Below are positions 26,366-43,110 of a DNA stretch of 64,000 nucleotides, one piece after another. The stretch is taken from assembly GCA_950295325.1 (NCBI GenBank), contig OX485808.1:23146527-23210526 (forward strand), read 5' to 3'. Below the pieces are notes generated by a model. The model searched no databases and was not told where the DNA came from. It saw only the letters and a list, made by a program, of their open reading frames with translations. Positions within the stretch are counted from its first letter, which is position 1. Each line of letters starts with the position of its first letter. Source of the stretch: Polytrichum commune. Its lineage: Eukaryota; Streptophyta; Polytrichopsida; Polytrichales; Polytrichaceae. A program made the translations under genes and the position numbers.

Positions 26366-26925
26366 CACGGGTAGGTCACTTAGTGCATTTTAAAAACAAC
26401 GTGCGGCATAATATAGAGAGGATTAAAATCATTTGAAATAAAAATTATAAAGGAATTCCAAATAATGAAGGGGCCATTAAATGTAGACAATCCCATTATA
26501 AGTAAGTTAGATGGACATAAAATGTGGGCCATTATTTTTTTGTAAAATTAATATAGGGGCTGAAGATAAGGATCCTAGAAGGTATGTTTAGTATGTTTGC
26601 TATGGTCTCCTATGTGTTTTCTTCATAACTTTGTTTGCAATGATATTATTGTTTGCACCCTTCTTTGTTTTCATGGTTTCCCTTAACACTCGTCAATGCG
26701 TTAGGAAGTAGATTAGCTTTTATTACTTAAAAGGAATATAGAGTACAAAAAATTGCAGTGACTTGGACAATATAAGTAATGGAAGGGTGCAAACAAATGG
26801 GCCATTTTTGAAATTTAAGTAATTATAGGGAGGCTTTAATTTAGCCCTTGAAGGTAAATAGCCCCAAAACAAAAAACCCCAACCGCACGTGGTGGACAAA
26901 AATGCCTTAGAGTGACCTACCCGTG
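26366..26925. mobile_element. Non-autonomous hAT element (copy 1), 560 bp
   Basis: Perfect 15-bp inverted ends CACGGGTAGGTCACT are flanked by an exact 8-bp target duplication CAATGAAC (26358-26365 and 26926-26933). An 8-bp duplication with CA-starting termini is the hAT signature. Most of its body is nearly identical to 46654-47155, although the two copies have different middle segments. No transposase is encoded. Confidence 0.93.
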
Positions 26926-26933
26926 CAATGAAC

Positions 26934-27766
26934 ACAAAAGTCCTAGGTGTAAAAGAGAAGGGAAGACTTGTCACGAAGTTCAAATCCGGATGAAGAAGAG
27001 ATGCGGGGCCAAGATAAACAAGTCAAGCAAGAGTAGAACGGTAGCACCTACCTACAACGGCCGCATGACAGAATATGGAACCAAGGTCATTATCAACTTT
27101 GATTTTTGGTTTTGTGCAGATGACCTATTGCGTTGTGTTGGAGGCTCTAAGGTTAAGTGGGTTCACGATTGGCCTCCTCTTTCAAATGTCTGGCCTATTG
27201 CATGTGGGACACATCTCACAAAATCAGAGATTCTTTTTCTACAGGAAGCAAGATTTCAATTGCAAACTGAAGATAAAGACGATACAGGAAAAAATGTGTC
27301 CTTCCTACACTCAAAGCAACTAGATAGTGATGTGCAACCATCTGACGGTGATATGCACCCCACAAAGCGATTGGGAAGAACCATTCAGCGTAATCATAAT
27401 GCGCCTACAGTTGACCACCGCAACAAATGGGAGACAACACGGAACTTGAACGCAGTCGTTGATTTTGTTGTCGTTATTCCATACCCTGGCTATGGTAGAG
27501 TGATAACTTTGATCTCTAGTATCTTTCCCAACCAAAAGGTCTATTGAATCACAATTTCGGATTATCCTGCTTGTACTTGTGAAGACTTTATCACCGTGAG
27601 TACGGCTGCACTTGGTAGTAGGAAATCTTGGGTAAACTGCAAGCATTTATATTATGTCTTTAGGTTTATTTGCAAGGCAAACTTAGAGAACGACAAATAT
27701 ATACATGCACCAAGTCTGACTTTTGATGAAGTGAAGTTACTTCTTGTAGGTAGCAATCTATAAGAT
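26934..27766 (+). pseudogene. SWIM zinc-finger protein fragment, interrupted by a stop
   Basis: One frame stays open from 26912 to a TGA at 27545-27547. The same frame then reads ITISDYPACTCEDF and, 25 residues on, WVNCKHLYYVFRF before stopping at 27764. C-x-C-xn-C-x-H is the SWIM zinc-finger pattern found in MULE transposases and in many plant proteins. Upstream, the frame holds conserved-looking stretches (FADDLLRCVGG-like, KWVHDWPPLSNVWPIACGTHLTKSEI) with no domain I can name. The in-frame TGA, absence of a proper start and the hAT insertion immediately upstream suggest a dead copy. An unseen intron removing the TGA is the alternative. Confidence 0.6.
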
Positions 27767-29118
27767 TTTTTGTATTTGTCTTGTAGTAGATAGTGAAACC
27801 ATTTATGTTCAGAGGTGGATATAGAATTTTCAATTGGAGTAGATGCCACATACCTTAAATTCTAATTGCTTTATGGTGGAAATTGTTTATGGCACTTCAA
27901 GGACCACTCAAATCATTTGTAAAATTATAAACATGAAATAAATATATAAGAAAAGGCTGAATTTAGCCTCACAATATTGTAGGGTGAAATGTTACTATGC
28001 TACAAATGAATCTTGAGAGAGCTCCTCAGTTCTAAGAAACACTTAACCACATCCAAACAACATTGTAAAATTGTTTGTTACATATCTCCAAATGAACCTT
28101 CAAGGTATTCTTTGGTTCCAAAACACATTAAACCAACCTCTGGGATAGTTAACAAAGTTTTTGCAATCAATAAAGCAAATAATTTTTGTAAATAATTTTT
28201 TTAAATAAGCAAAAAAAATCATTCATTTTTTCAAAACATCTTTAGCAATGTCCAAAGAAAGTTTTTTTTGGATAAATGGTGAATGAATGATGAATGAATG
28301 ATATGGATGATATGGATGATGAATGAATGATATGGATGAATTTCATTTGTTTATCAAATCTCTCGTGGTGAAATCTTCTTGTTGTGGGAGATGTTGTTTT
28401 TCAATAATTTTGATTTATACAACAATTGATTGAAAATTTTATTATTGTGAATAAAACTTTTGTAATTTTTTTGATTTTGTAATTTTGACATTACTATATT
28501 TATGCCTGAGAATATTCTTTATTACTTTAACATGTCTATTTCTAATATAAATCATTGCACTAAGCGCTCAAAACTAGTTGCTTATTGTCCAACGCTCAAT
28601 GCTCGTTGGTCCCCGCTCACACTCTAGCACCATTGTAGGCACAGAGGGGTGCCGAAGTGGGTCCCTTGCACACTTAAGGGTTAACTCCAAGCCTTGTCAT
28701 ATACCACTCAAATATAAGGGCTTGCACTATACTAGTGTTTTGAATAAGGTATACATACCTTAGTTCAAGAGGAATCTAGAATTTTAAAACTTTAAAGGAC
28801 CGATGGTATGTTTATACATGATACGTGATGATTTATATGAACACTCAACAAGTGTTGAATTGATACTTATTTGGTATGAGGCAGTAAATCATATTCAACA
28901 CAACATGTTATATAAAGAAGTGAAAAGAAAGTCATATGTAACTTCGATGGTTAGATAGATGTGCTATGTATATGAGTCTAGGTCATTTGTACGAGTTCAA
29001 ATCTTCCATTCATTGTGCAAGCGCACACAAATATATATACGATCCCACTAGAATAATGCATTTGATGAATGGACTAGTTTTAGATATGGTCAATTTGGAC
29101 ACTTTAGTTAAAAAACCA
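27767..29118. other. Gene-free stretch with a short minisatellite
   Basis: No gene recognised. An imperfect 'gatgaatgaatgatatg' repeat spans about 28276-28340. The remainder is AT-rich. Confidence 0.5.
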
Positions 29119-29395
29119 AGAAGTGTCCTCAACCCTAAATGCTCAAGCCTTTAGATTCCATTTTCGGGCATTTCCAACACTAGTGCTTCAAATTTTTGTT
29201 ATGTAGCAAAATATATATTGTTTTCTTGAAATCCAATTGTACGGATGTGAACTAGATTACCATACATATATTCTTGCTATGAAAATTTGAAGTCAATCGG
29301 ACCACATTTGATAGATCAGATTGACCGATGAACAAGGCCTTCATTTGAGGACAACTAGAGAAAACTCTGATTTTCTTGTTTCATGACTATACATC
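29119..29395. repeat. Dispersed repeat, partner of 44285-44575
   Basis: Shared landmarks in the same order are 'gctcaagcctt', 'ttccattttt', 'gtgcttcaaattttt', 'cggatgtgaac', 'ttgaagtcaatcggaccaca' and 'ttgtttcatgac'. The boundaries are not sharp and no terminal repeat is visible, so the element type is unknown. Confidence 0.65.
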
Positions 29396-29529
29396 AAGCT
29401 CATTGGTTCTTTAAGAATCAATGAAGGTGTGACCATGACATGATGTGATACACATTGATAACAACGTTAATGTCACATGCCACTTGCTAGAGATCCGATG
29501 AAACATGCATGCAATTGAATTTTGTATCC

Positions 29530-30385
29530 ATTTAAATCATGGCAAGTAAAGACAACTTTTGGCAAAAGTTCATCTCTGACCAAAGTCATCTCTGTGGCTC
29601 CCAAAGGCTCAAGTTTGGCCATAAACCCTTAACCCTAATCTTAATCATGCATTTGAATTTAAGTTCATAGTTGGTTCTTCTATAGACAAACCATTGGTCA
29701 AGTCTACAAATCTTGTATTTGTCCAAGTCATGGCAAGTAAGGAGAACTTTTGTTCATTGTTTGCCTCCGACCAATATCATCTCCATGACTCTCAAGGCTC
29801 AAGTGCAACCATAATCCTTAAACCATTAAGTATACTCATAGTTAATTCTTCCATAGACAAGTCATTGGTCAAGTCTACAAAATCTTGTATCTGTTCAAGT
29901 CATGGCAAGTAAGGAGAACTTTTGCACAATGGCTGTCTCCCACCAATGTCATCTCCATGCTTCTCAAGGCTCAAGTTTGGCCTTAAACCCAAAACCCTAT
30001 ATCTTAATCATGCAATTGAAACAACGGCCATAGTTCATTCTTCTATAGACAAGCCGTTGGTCAAGTCTACAAATCTTGTATTTGCTCAAGTCACAACAAG
30101 CAAGGATACCTTTTGCACAATGTTTGTTTCCCACTAATGTCATCTCCATGCTTCTCAAGGCTCAAGTTTGGCCTTAAACCCAAAACCCTATATCTTAATC
30201 ATGCAATTGAAACAACAGCCATAGTTCATTCTTCTATAGACAAGCCGTTGGTCAAGTCTACAAATCTTGTATTTGCTCAAGTCACGACAAGCGAGGATAC
30301 CTTTTGCTCAATGTTTGTCTCCAACCAACGTCATTCTCCGCGCCTCTCAAGACTCGAGTTCCATCATAAACCCTAAACCCCAAAT
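29530..30385. repeat. Tandem array, about 175-192-bp units, roughly 4.5 copies
   Basis: Each unit contains 'caagtcatggcaagtaagg', 'cttttgcacaatg', 'catctccatgcttctcaaggctcaagtttgg' and 'ttcttctatagacaa'. Unit landmarks fall near 29536, 29721, 29896, 30088 and 30280. The last two full units are almost identical, while earlier ones are more diverged. The array ends about 50 bp from the stop codon of the aldo-keto reductase, so it probably overlaps that gene's 3' UTR. Confidence 0.88.
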
Positions 30386-30432
30386 CCTTTGGTTTTCGTA
30401 AAACCGGAGCTAAATTGTGTTGACGATGCATT

Positions 30433-35545
<5,113 letters not shown>

Positions 35546-35650
35546 CCCTGCTACTAACTGAAGAGTTTTCCAAGTTCCGAGCACACACTGATGTGTGTAG
35601 AAAGATTCGCTGAAATGTTCATTTGTGGGATGTGGGTTGGAGATTATGAG

Positions 35651-35660
35651 CCCTTTTATA
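35651..35660 (-). promoter_or_regulatory. TATA box of the aldo-keto reductase
   Basis: On the minus strand the sequence reads TATAAAAGGG, about 105 bp upstream of the ATG at 35545. Distance and context suit a plant core promoter, placing transcription start near 35620. Confidence 0.65.
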
Positions 35661-35699
35661 TCAAATCCGGATGCTTCGGGCCTGGGATGAGGATCGAGA

Positions 35700-37287
35700 A
35701 ATTGTGAGAAAGTACTTGGGAAGTTGTCAGGGTGGGGAAAGAGCAGCGAAAATTGAAGTCATTTATAAACAACCCGCTTCCTCCAACAACGAATCGTTGT
35801 GGCAGCTTAGGCTTATTGTATTCCGAGTCTAAAGTTGACTTGGTTTGGACCGATGTCCACTGGCCAGGTGGAAATCAATTCTTTTGACTCTAAGAATCGA
35901 TGACATAAGGTTGACCTGGAAACGATGTTTACTTGTTTTTATAAGTATATGCATGAATTGGCTGCACAATGCATCATGAAGAATGCCACATGATGAGACT
36001 TAATGAGTGTAAGTTATGGTTATTTTTTAATGGCTTTTGGTTTATTTCACCCAAATTTTAAGGTGGCGGTAGGTTACAATTTTCTTTTTTCTTTAGGGGG
36101 CACTACCATGACATATGTCATTAAAAAAAATCGTGTCCAAATGAACCATGGTCTATGGTTGTAGGTGCTTCTAAGTTTACTGTTGTTTTGATTGGAACCG
36201 TCATTTTCACTCCGTTTGACTACAAAGAGAGTGATATTAGGTTAAATTCATCAATAAAATAAAAGGTATGTATTTCGGCACTAATGGTATCCATGGATAG
36301 TAACCATCACCACTCCAGTAGCCACTAGGTAGACACTAAGTAGCCATTGGGTAGCTAGTTTTATGTCATGGGCATACATTTTGGGTGCATAGTGACTATT
36401 GGGTTGTATTTTAAGCACAACTATTGTGGGACGGTAGCAACTTACTGTAGAGGACAATGTACATAGAACCCTAAATCATGTACCCTTGACGCCATTGCCA
36501 TCTCCCTCCGCTCTCTTGTTGCTATTCTTCCTCCCTCCTTCTCCTTGCTACACGTGGTGTTGGTACTTTTGGTCGTGCTAGTGAAGGTGTTGGTGTTCTT
36601 GGTCATAGCTCATTTACACTGTCCACCGAAGATATGTTCAAGGTAATTTACAACGAAGATGACAATTAGGTTGACCTCGCGAATAGATTGCCTTTTTACC
36701 CATGCAAATTACCCAGGGCAAAAATCAGATCACAAAAACTTATGATTTTGTCTGTTCATCCATATAGCAATCACAATTAAAATAAAATAAAATAAATCTT
36801 GTATTTTGTTGTTGTGGTGATAGATATTCAAAATGGTGTGGGATGTAAATAAATTAGGGCATATTGGTTTACATTCTCCACTGATTTAGACACTTTGCTA
36901 TTCTGTGATATTCCTGTATTGAAATCTCTAAATAAAATCAGAAGAAATAGCTTCCCACAAATTCTACAATTTAGTGTGAAAAAAAGAAGTTCATGCCAAA
37001 TCTGATATGCAACTATGGTATCTAACGAAACAGCTCAACAATGAATACGATTATGATGATACAAGATTGGTTGAGAACTGCTCAATCTTTATTCTGAATT
37101 TTTCTTGAAACTGTTGTACACAAATTCTGTGGAACCTCACCCTCAGATGCTAATTTCCAAAGCCTTCCAAGGAGTCCATTCCAATTAGCAGAACTCAAAA
37201 TCCTGTTGTATCAAGCTCCATGGAAGGAAATGTCACCAAATAATTGCTGTTTGTATATACGTTATGTAGATACTAAACCTCTCCCTT
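35700..37287. other. Gene-free spacer between aldo-keto reductase and DUF4079 gene
   Basis: Only short frames without family resemblance. The left part holds the reductase promoter; the right part would hold the 3' UTR of the neighbouring gene. Confidence 0.5.
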
Positions 37288-40200
37288 TCAAGGGAATTTG
37301 GTGAACTCAAAAACCTTCAACACGATCTCCCAGCCAGTCGGGATTTGCCATGCAAAGAGCAAGAGGTTGACAGTGTTAAAGGCAATGTGGAGACTTCGGG
37401 CCGTTTCATTTCCTTTCTGCATGGGTGGGACAAGAGCTGCAGCAAGGGCCCACAGAACCGTAATACCTGCGGAAAAAAACCCATCCCAACACTTTTCAAA
37501 AATGTCTCTTGAGATGATGTGAGCACTTCATGAGGTATAAGGTAGACAATTCTTATTTGGTTACTTTTCTTTATCAGACACCTAAATTTGAGTGATATGT
37601 GGTTAGGTGTGGCTCCAAAAATGGATACCAAAAAGACGTGTGTTCAAAAGAGATTGAACTACATGCTCAAAATATGATAATCGTTCTAGACTGAATAGTC
37701 AACACAATTAGGAGGGACCTAGATGACCATGTAATGAGCACGGAAATATTCACTTTGATAATTAACAAGCTCCGAAAATTATGAGCAAAGTGGCTTCTGC
37801 CTCAATAACAGTTTGCTAACCATCTCACACTAATCATGTGTTTCAAATCCTCGGAGAAGTAGGCTAGTTGGAAAAAGCAACCACTCAAGACCCATCTACC
37901 TTAGAGGAGAATCAATTATGAAGATTTTATGATGTAGCTTCTGGAGGTCAAAGACAGTTTCGACAGCTATGTATGGGAAAAACAAATTACTAAGAAACAA
38001 TTATATTTTAGTAGGATCTGATTGTTTGACATCGAGAGTCCCATTGTAGGATGGTTATACCATCAAGGGTTAACCTCTAAAGGCCTGGGGATTCCAGCTT
38101 GGATTAAAGATGTGTTATAGAATATGAATTGGAAACCTTATTTAGGAAGTAGCTAATCAGAGAAAGTTGTGAAGGGTGACTTTAGACTACTACATCCATA
38201 AGGTTAGAATAAGGATCATTGTCCCTGATCTCCACCAAACTATTTTTGAAGCAATTTTTTCTCCAAAAGAAAAGTAAAATTTCAAGATATATCAACATGA
38301 CTTGATCTTTAGTTAAAATGGCTAGAGTTCCATAACTTGGTGAGGAACAGCTAGAAATTTTTCATGTCACCTTTCCCATATCATAAATTTTGTGAGAAAG
38401 AAAAATGAAGGGTTCCAAGCATCATAAAACAAAAATTCGTCTATACATAATTTCAATAGGTTTGTCTGAGGCTGTGTAAAACTTTACTAGTTCCAAGTGC
38501 GAGGAGGAACAAACAAAGAAAAAAAAAATCTTTGAGATGTTAGTATTGTAAACATACCAACGCCAGCGTAGAGATGGGGTCCAGGGAAAAGCTTCCCAGT
38601 CCTCAAGTAGGTGTTGACTGCTCCACTCACGGAGAAGAGAACCCCACTTCCCAGCAAGATGGAGCCCCAGTTGAAATGGCGATCTCGGAACCCACCCTTC
38701 ACCAGAACCTTCCTCTCCTGCATGGATTCCAAGACAAAATGAGCATCCCACCTCAAAAAAAGAAACAAAAAGATATGGTAAAAGCCATTGTCAACAAGTG
38801 GTTTGAAGTGACAGCAATAATTATACATGTTCCAGGTGAGATGGGATCCCTTCAAATGGGCGCATTAGAAGTGGGGGAGAAAAAAAAAAAAAAAAAAAAA
38901 AAAAAACTCCAACATTTAAACTCTGCACTAAGTGCATTTCAAGTTTACAATTTAGCCATGTGGCCAGGAACACTTCACTTTTGTCGACCTGCTTTGGCTT
39001 CAGAGCAATTCTTTCTCATAATACTAGTTGACAAGCATGTATAGGTATGGAAGTGATCCTGAATGTAGATATAGAATAACTAGATTGAAGCTCAAACAGT
39101 TATTAAAGTTCGTTAATTAAATTTTTTAATCTTTGCAGAAACAACACTTGACACAAGAGTAATTTTTTGTAAAATAAATGTTGCAATGTTGGCGGGCATT
39201 TTATGTTTGCTTCTTGTGGATAGGATGTGGCAGATGTGAGATAGGGTTAGCAGATGAGCTTTGGTATGATGATAATTTTGTGACACGGATGAACTTACCA
39301 TCATGACACTTTGCAATAATAGATGTGAATAGATGTGAATCCTACATACCTCGCTGAGCGCCTTTATCTGGGCCTCAAGTGGAGAGGGTGCTGTTTGGCC
39401 CTCAGCCGTGACTGGCACCTGCTTCTTCAAAGCATTGATGTCATCCTGGATTGTTCGCACACGCCTCCACTGCCAACCCAAGTAGCCTGCGTACCCAGTG
39501 GCCACAAAGAGAGAGATCATCACTATTGGGTGGATGAGTGAGAAAATACGGCCTTCAAGTATCCCAAATTCACCACCGGCAGCATATGCATCCTGCACCA
39601 CAAAAACATGTAACACATAAGATTATCATTTCTTAACCCCAAGCTCCGGAAGCATCTCTTCATGCAAATACAGGAAATAAATACACAACAAATTTGCAAA
39701 CATAGCATTACTCAGCAATGTGGGCCTCCGGAATATAACAATCAAATGTTGGGAGCTTGGTTTAAATCTAAAGTCTCCCTGTATAGCTTTCCAAGCATCC
39801 AATTGTTATATTCTGAGGGTCCACTAAACGAGCACTAAGTGTTGAGTAATGTTATGAAACATGTAACACGTCGGGTTTACTTAATTAAAAACCCCAAGTT
39901 CTAAACAATTGAGAGAAACTTCAAGCAGTATCACAAGTGTCAAACACCACCACCTAGGTTAAGCAGTAAAGGCATGTAACCCCTAGGGTTGCACAACCTA
40001 AAAGGTTTTTACGACCCTATTTTTTTAAGGTGCTTTTGAGAAGGGCATGACGATGCATATGATGTGTCACATCAAAGTGTGTTCTTCAACTACCTATCAT
40101 ATTTTGTAGGCCAAATTTGGAGAACTTCCTCTAGAATTACACATTCTCAAGCTCACTATAGACTTTCAACAATGGCTCGCCCACCTATCCCCCTCTTGGT

Positions 40201-43058
40201 TAGTCACTAAAGTAGCCTCACTTTCCTCACACCTGGCCAAATAGGGATTTAACACCTGGCACAAATCAACAACCATGTGGAAGACATCATGGGGTCTATC
40301 TCACTGGGACATCCCTGACAACCCAACCGCATTTAAAATAACATATGATGATATAAAGGAGGCCTTTCTTGCTAAAGAGTGGAACTCTTTGCATCTCTCA
40401 AGATAGAAACTAGATTACTTCCACCTCAAGGATTTTCTCAAATACGAATGTGAATTGTACTTGACGCAACCATTGACACCACCACAATGCAAGATCATTG
40501 CCACTTCCAGCACCTCAAACCATAGATTAGCCATTGAAATTGGTCGATGGTCAACTATCCCTATCTCTAGAGATACTAGACTATGCCACTTTTGCTCTTA
40601 TAATGCAGTTGAAAAATGAGACACATTTCGTGTTGGAATGTCCCTATATAAGCCCATTAGAGATAAGTTTCCATCACTATTTGAGAATGCAGTCCTAGGG
40701 AGCCTCAAGTCTTTCTTTCAATTGGACCACCAAGTTGACAATAGCCTCTATCTCACGGAGGCTACAGCACTCCCCCCCCCATCTACCACTCTAGAGAATT
40801 AGCTGGTTTAAAACAATCATGATGTACTTTCAATCCCTCTAGCCTTTTCAACTTGCTGGACTTTAAAATCAATTTCATAAGTAAGTAAGTAAAATTTTAA
40901 CTATAAATGCAAGAAAATAATTTAAATTTTAAATTTTTTCCTTAGATTGGAAACTAGATACCTAGGGGAGTCTAGATGGTGACCCCTACTTTAGAAAGCT
41001 TTGCTCTCTGAGCAGTTTTAAAAACATCGACATTTGAGAATGTGAACCTTTTCCTAATGTAGACACAAATGGGTATCAACATATGGACTCCTCTCAATAG
41101 CCGCCCTCTATATAGGCATGTGTCTTACTCCTCTTTGTATAAAAACCAATCATCAATTCAGTAGAAGCATAACTATAATATAAAACCATGTTGTGTGGGC
41201 CTAAGAAATCACTAAGCGTGGGCTCGAATATTACAGGCTCGATTTCACTGTTCCATAATGAATCTGACAGCCTAGAGCAGGTGTGACAATTTGTAGAAAT
41301 AATAAAGCATGCTTTCTTGAAGTTGAATACTCTTTGATTTCAGTGTGAATCTGACAGCCCAGCTGGGGAGCGACAATTCGTTCACAGAGAACAATGGCTT
41401 CCCTGAAGTAGAAAGCTCAATAATATTCTAGGAAAAAATTAAGAAAATTTTAAAAATAGGACGGCTCTTTTAAAGAGAAATTGCCCATACCAGGCACGTA
41501 CCTGGACAGTTAGGAGGAAGGGGGTGATGGAAGCTGTGGTCGCCAGCAGAGCTCGTTGCAGGAAGAAATTTGACTTGTCAGCTGCACTTTTGAGCTCAAT
41601 TTCTGATTCCGGATTAGTTGAGGTGGTTGTTTCAATTGAAGAAGTATCATGGGCACAAGTGATGGAAACCTGTGACTTCGCCCAGGTCCTTGCAAGACTA
41701 CTTCGCAAAGTAGGCGATTTACGCAAGCTCGGCCTCCGGTTGCCAAGGGCAGCTTGAGCCTGCCAAACCAATGTGATCACACAAAACACCATCACAAACG
41801 ACTAAATGCATGTATCATTTTTTTTCACTAATTTCATACTGATTCAATCTCATTAACCTAAACTTCAACATGGAACCCATGTCTACCAAATATAGGGTTG
41901 TCATTTGTATCTTTTGTTTTCGATGCTTGGTAGTTGCCAGACCTTAAAGGTTTGCATTATGCATTAAATCAATGGTTGAATGATTCATGTAGCTGGATGT
42001 TGAGCCATTAGCATTGAGAATCAATGTGATCACAGAACATCACAACCACTAAATTCTTTCATATAGCAACGATGCTTTACAAACAAAGCACTACACAACC
42101 CATATAGAAAAAATTAAGTTCATAAATAGAATAAAGAACATTGTTGCCCGAAGGATAGGCATGAAGGGAGCAGTTCCTTCAAGACTCATTGTGCAGGAAG
42201 AAGCTGAATGATGCATGTGTCTGCAGGCACATTCAATGATCTCAAAAAGGCTTTTCTTGCTAAAGGGTAAAACTCTTTCCAACTCTCGGAGGAAAACTAC
42301 AGTACATCCACCTCAAGACTTTTTTCAAATACAAATGTGTGTCGTACTTGAAGCAACCATTGACAACACCACAACACAAGATCATTGTTGCTTACTACAC
42401 CTCGAATCATAGACTTGCCATTGAAATTGGACAATGGTTGGCTATCCCTATCTCTAGAGATAACAGATTATGCCACTTCTACTCTTGTAATGTAGTTGAA
42501 AATGAGGCACACTTTGTGTTGGAGTGTCCCATGTATAATTCCAATAGAGTTAAGTTTCAATCAGCGTTTGATAAAGTAGTCTTAGGGAGTCTCAAGTCTT
42601 TCTTTCAATTGGACCATAAGTCAATATTAAGCCTCTATCTCACGGGACTTAACCGGTTTGACACCAACCTGATGTACTTTTAGTCCCGCAGACCTTTTGG
42701 CTTCCTGGACTTTGAAACAATTTCGTTTCATTGCAAAACTTTGGGGCAACAAAGAATTGGACCTTTCCTGTGTGTTCACCAATGAAGCCTTTCTATCTAC
42801 CCTCGCATTGGTTGAAGCGACTCAAACAATTCTCCAAACTCTAAAAACATAGAAACAAAAAAAGATAACATAAGTACAAAATGGGTACACAAAAATAGAA
42901 ACCACACGCAAAATTTCTCTTGAGGGACGTTATTAAGTGAGCCAACTTACAAGAAGGGAGGAGGGAGCTGCCGCCCTGGAGCTGCTGCTCACCGACACTT
43001 CACTCGCTCCCAATAAACCCACACAAGCTCCCGTGGCTGCCACCATAGCTGCTGCCAT
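37288..43058 (-). CDS. Chloroplast DUF4079 membrane protein
   Basis: There are five minus-strand exons: 42951-43058, 41502-41759, 39350-39592, 38558-38717 and 37288-37466. All are GT-AG with matching phases, giving 315 residues. DUF4079 proteins are conserved in cyanobacteria and plastids and are thought to sit in thylakoid or other plastid membranes; their role is unknown. The first 60 residues are rich in Ala, Ser and Arg with few acids, like a transit peptide. A hydrophobic stretch ALLATTASITPFLLTV then leads to DAYAAGGEFG. Four further membrane segments follow: around IHPIVMISLFVATGYAGYLGW, WGSILLGSGVLFSVSGAV, YAGVGITVLWALAAALV and AFNTVNLLLFAWQI. The soluble loop QWRRVRTIQDDINALKKQ between the first and second looks helical. 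The gene is spread over 5.8 kb because of transposon fragments in its introns. Confidence 0.88.
37540..37902 (+). mobile_element. Family-1 MITE (copy E) in DUF4079 intron 4
   Basis: The termini AGGTAGACAATTCTTATTTGG and AAGACCCATCTACCT are inverted partners and TA flanks both ends (37538-37539 and 37903-37904). At 363 bp this is one of the two best-preserved members and defines the family boundaries. Confidence 0.88.
38880..38906. repeat. Poly-A tract, about 27 bp
   Basis: A run of A on the plus strand (poly-T in the transcript of the surrounding gene) lies in intron 3 of the DUF4079 gene. No attached retroposon was recognised. Confidence 0.8.
39719..39830. repeat. Short inverted repeat, arms about 34 bp
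   Basis: 'gtgggcctccggaatataac' near 39719 is mirrored by 'gttatattctgagggtccac' ending near 39830, separated by about 45 bp. It may be a remnant foldback element in intron 2 of the DUF4079 gene. Confidence 0.6.
40345..40885 (+). pseudogene. LINE reverse-transcriptase 3' fragment, copy 1 (antisense in intron)
   Basis: Decayed plus-strand coding sequence related to copy 2 at 42205-42725. It encodes the zinc-knuckle-like end of non-LTR reverse transcriptases (C-x2-C-xn-H-x4-C), seen as LCHFCSYNA and then THFVLECP after a frame change near 40615. It is followed by 'ttgctggactttaaaatcaa' and a short (taag)n tail near 40876, typical of a LINE 3' end. It lies in intron 2 of the DUF4079 gene. Confidence 0.6.
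42205..42725 (+). pseudogene. LINE reverse-transcriptase 3' fragment, copy 2 (antisense in intron)
   Basis: An open frame (42339-42683) encodes LAIEIGQWLAIPISRDNR, LCHFYSCNVVENEAHFVLEC and KSFFQLDHKS. The C-x4-C-x7-H-x4-C spacing and the VENEAHFVLECP phrase are typical of the C-terminal zinc-binding end of LINE reverse transcriptases. The polymerase domain is absent, so this is a 5'-truncated insertion. It lies in intron 1 of the DUF4079 gene, opposite to its transcription. Confidence 0.65.
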
Positions 43059-43110
43059 GTTGCCCCCACCACCCTCAACCTCCAACTTAGCTTGCCCTTG
43101 TAATCAAGAT

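Noticed and set aside
29694-30376. Three similar tandem open frames of 71-87 residues
   Set aside because: They are successive units of a non-coding tandem array; the frames shift between units and start at arbitrary ATGs.
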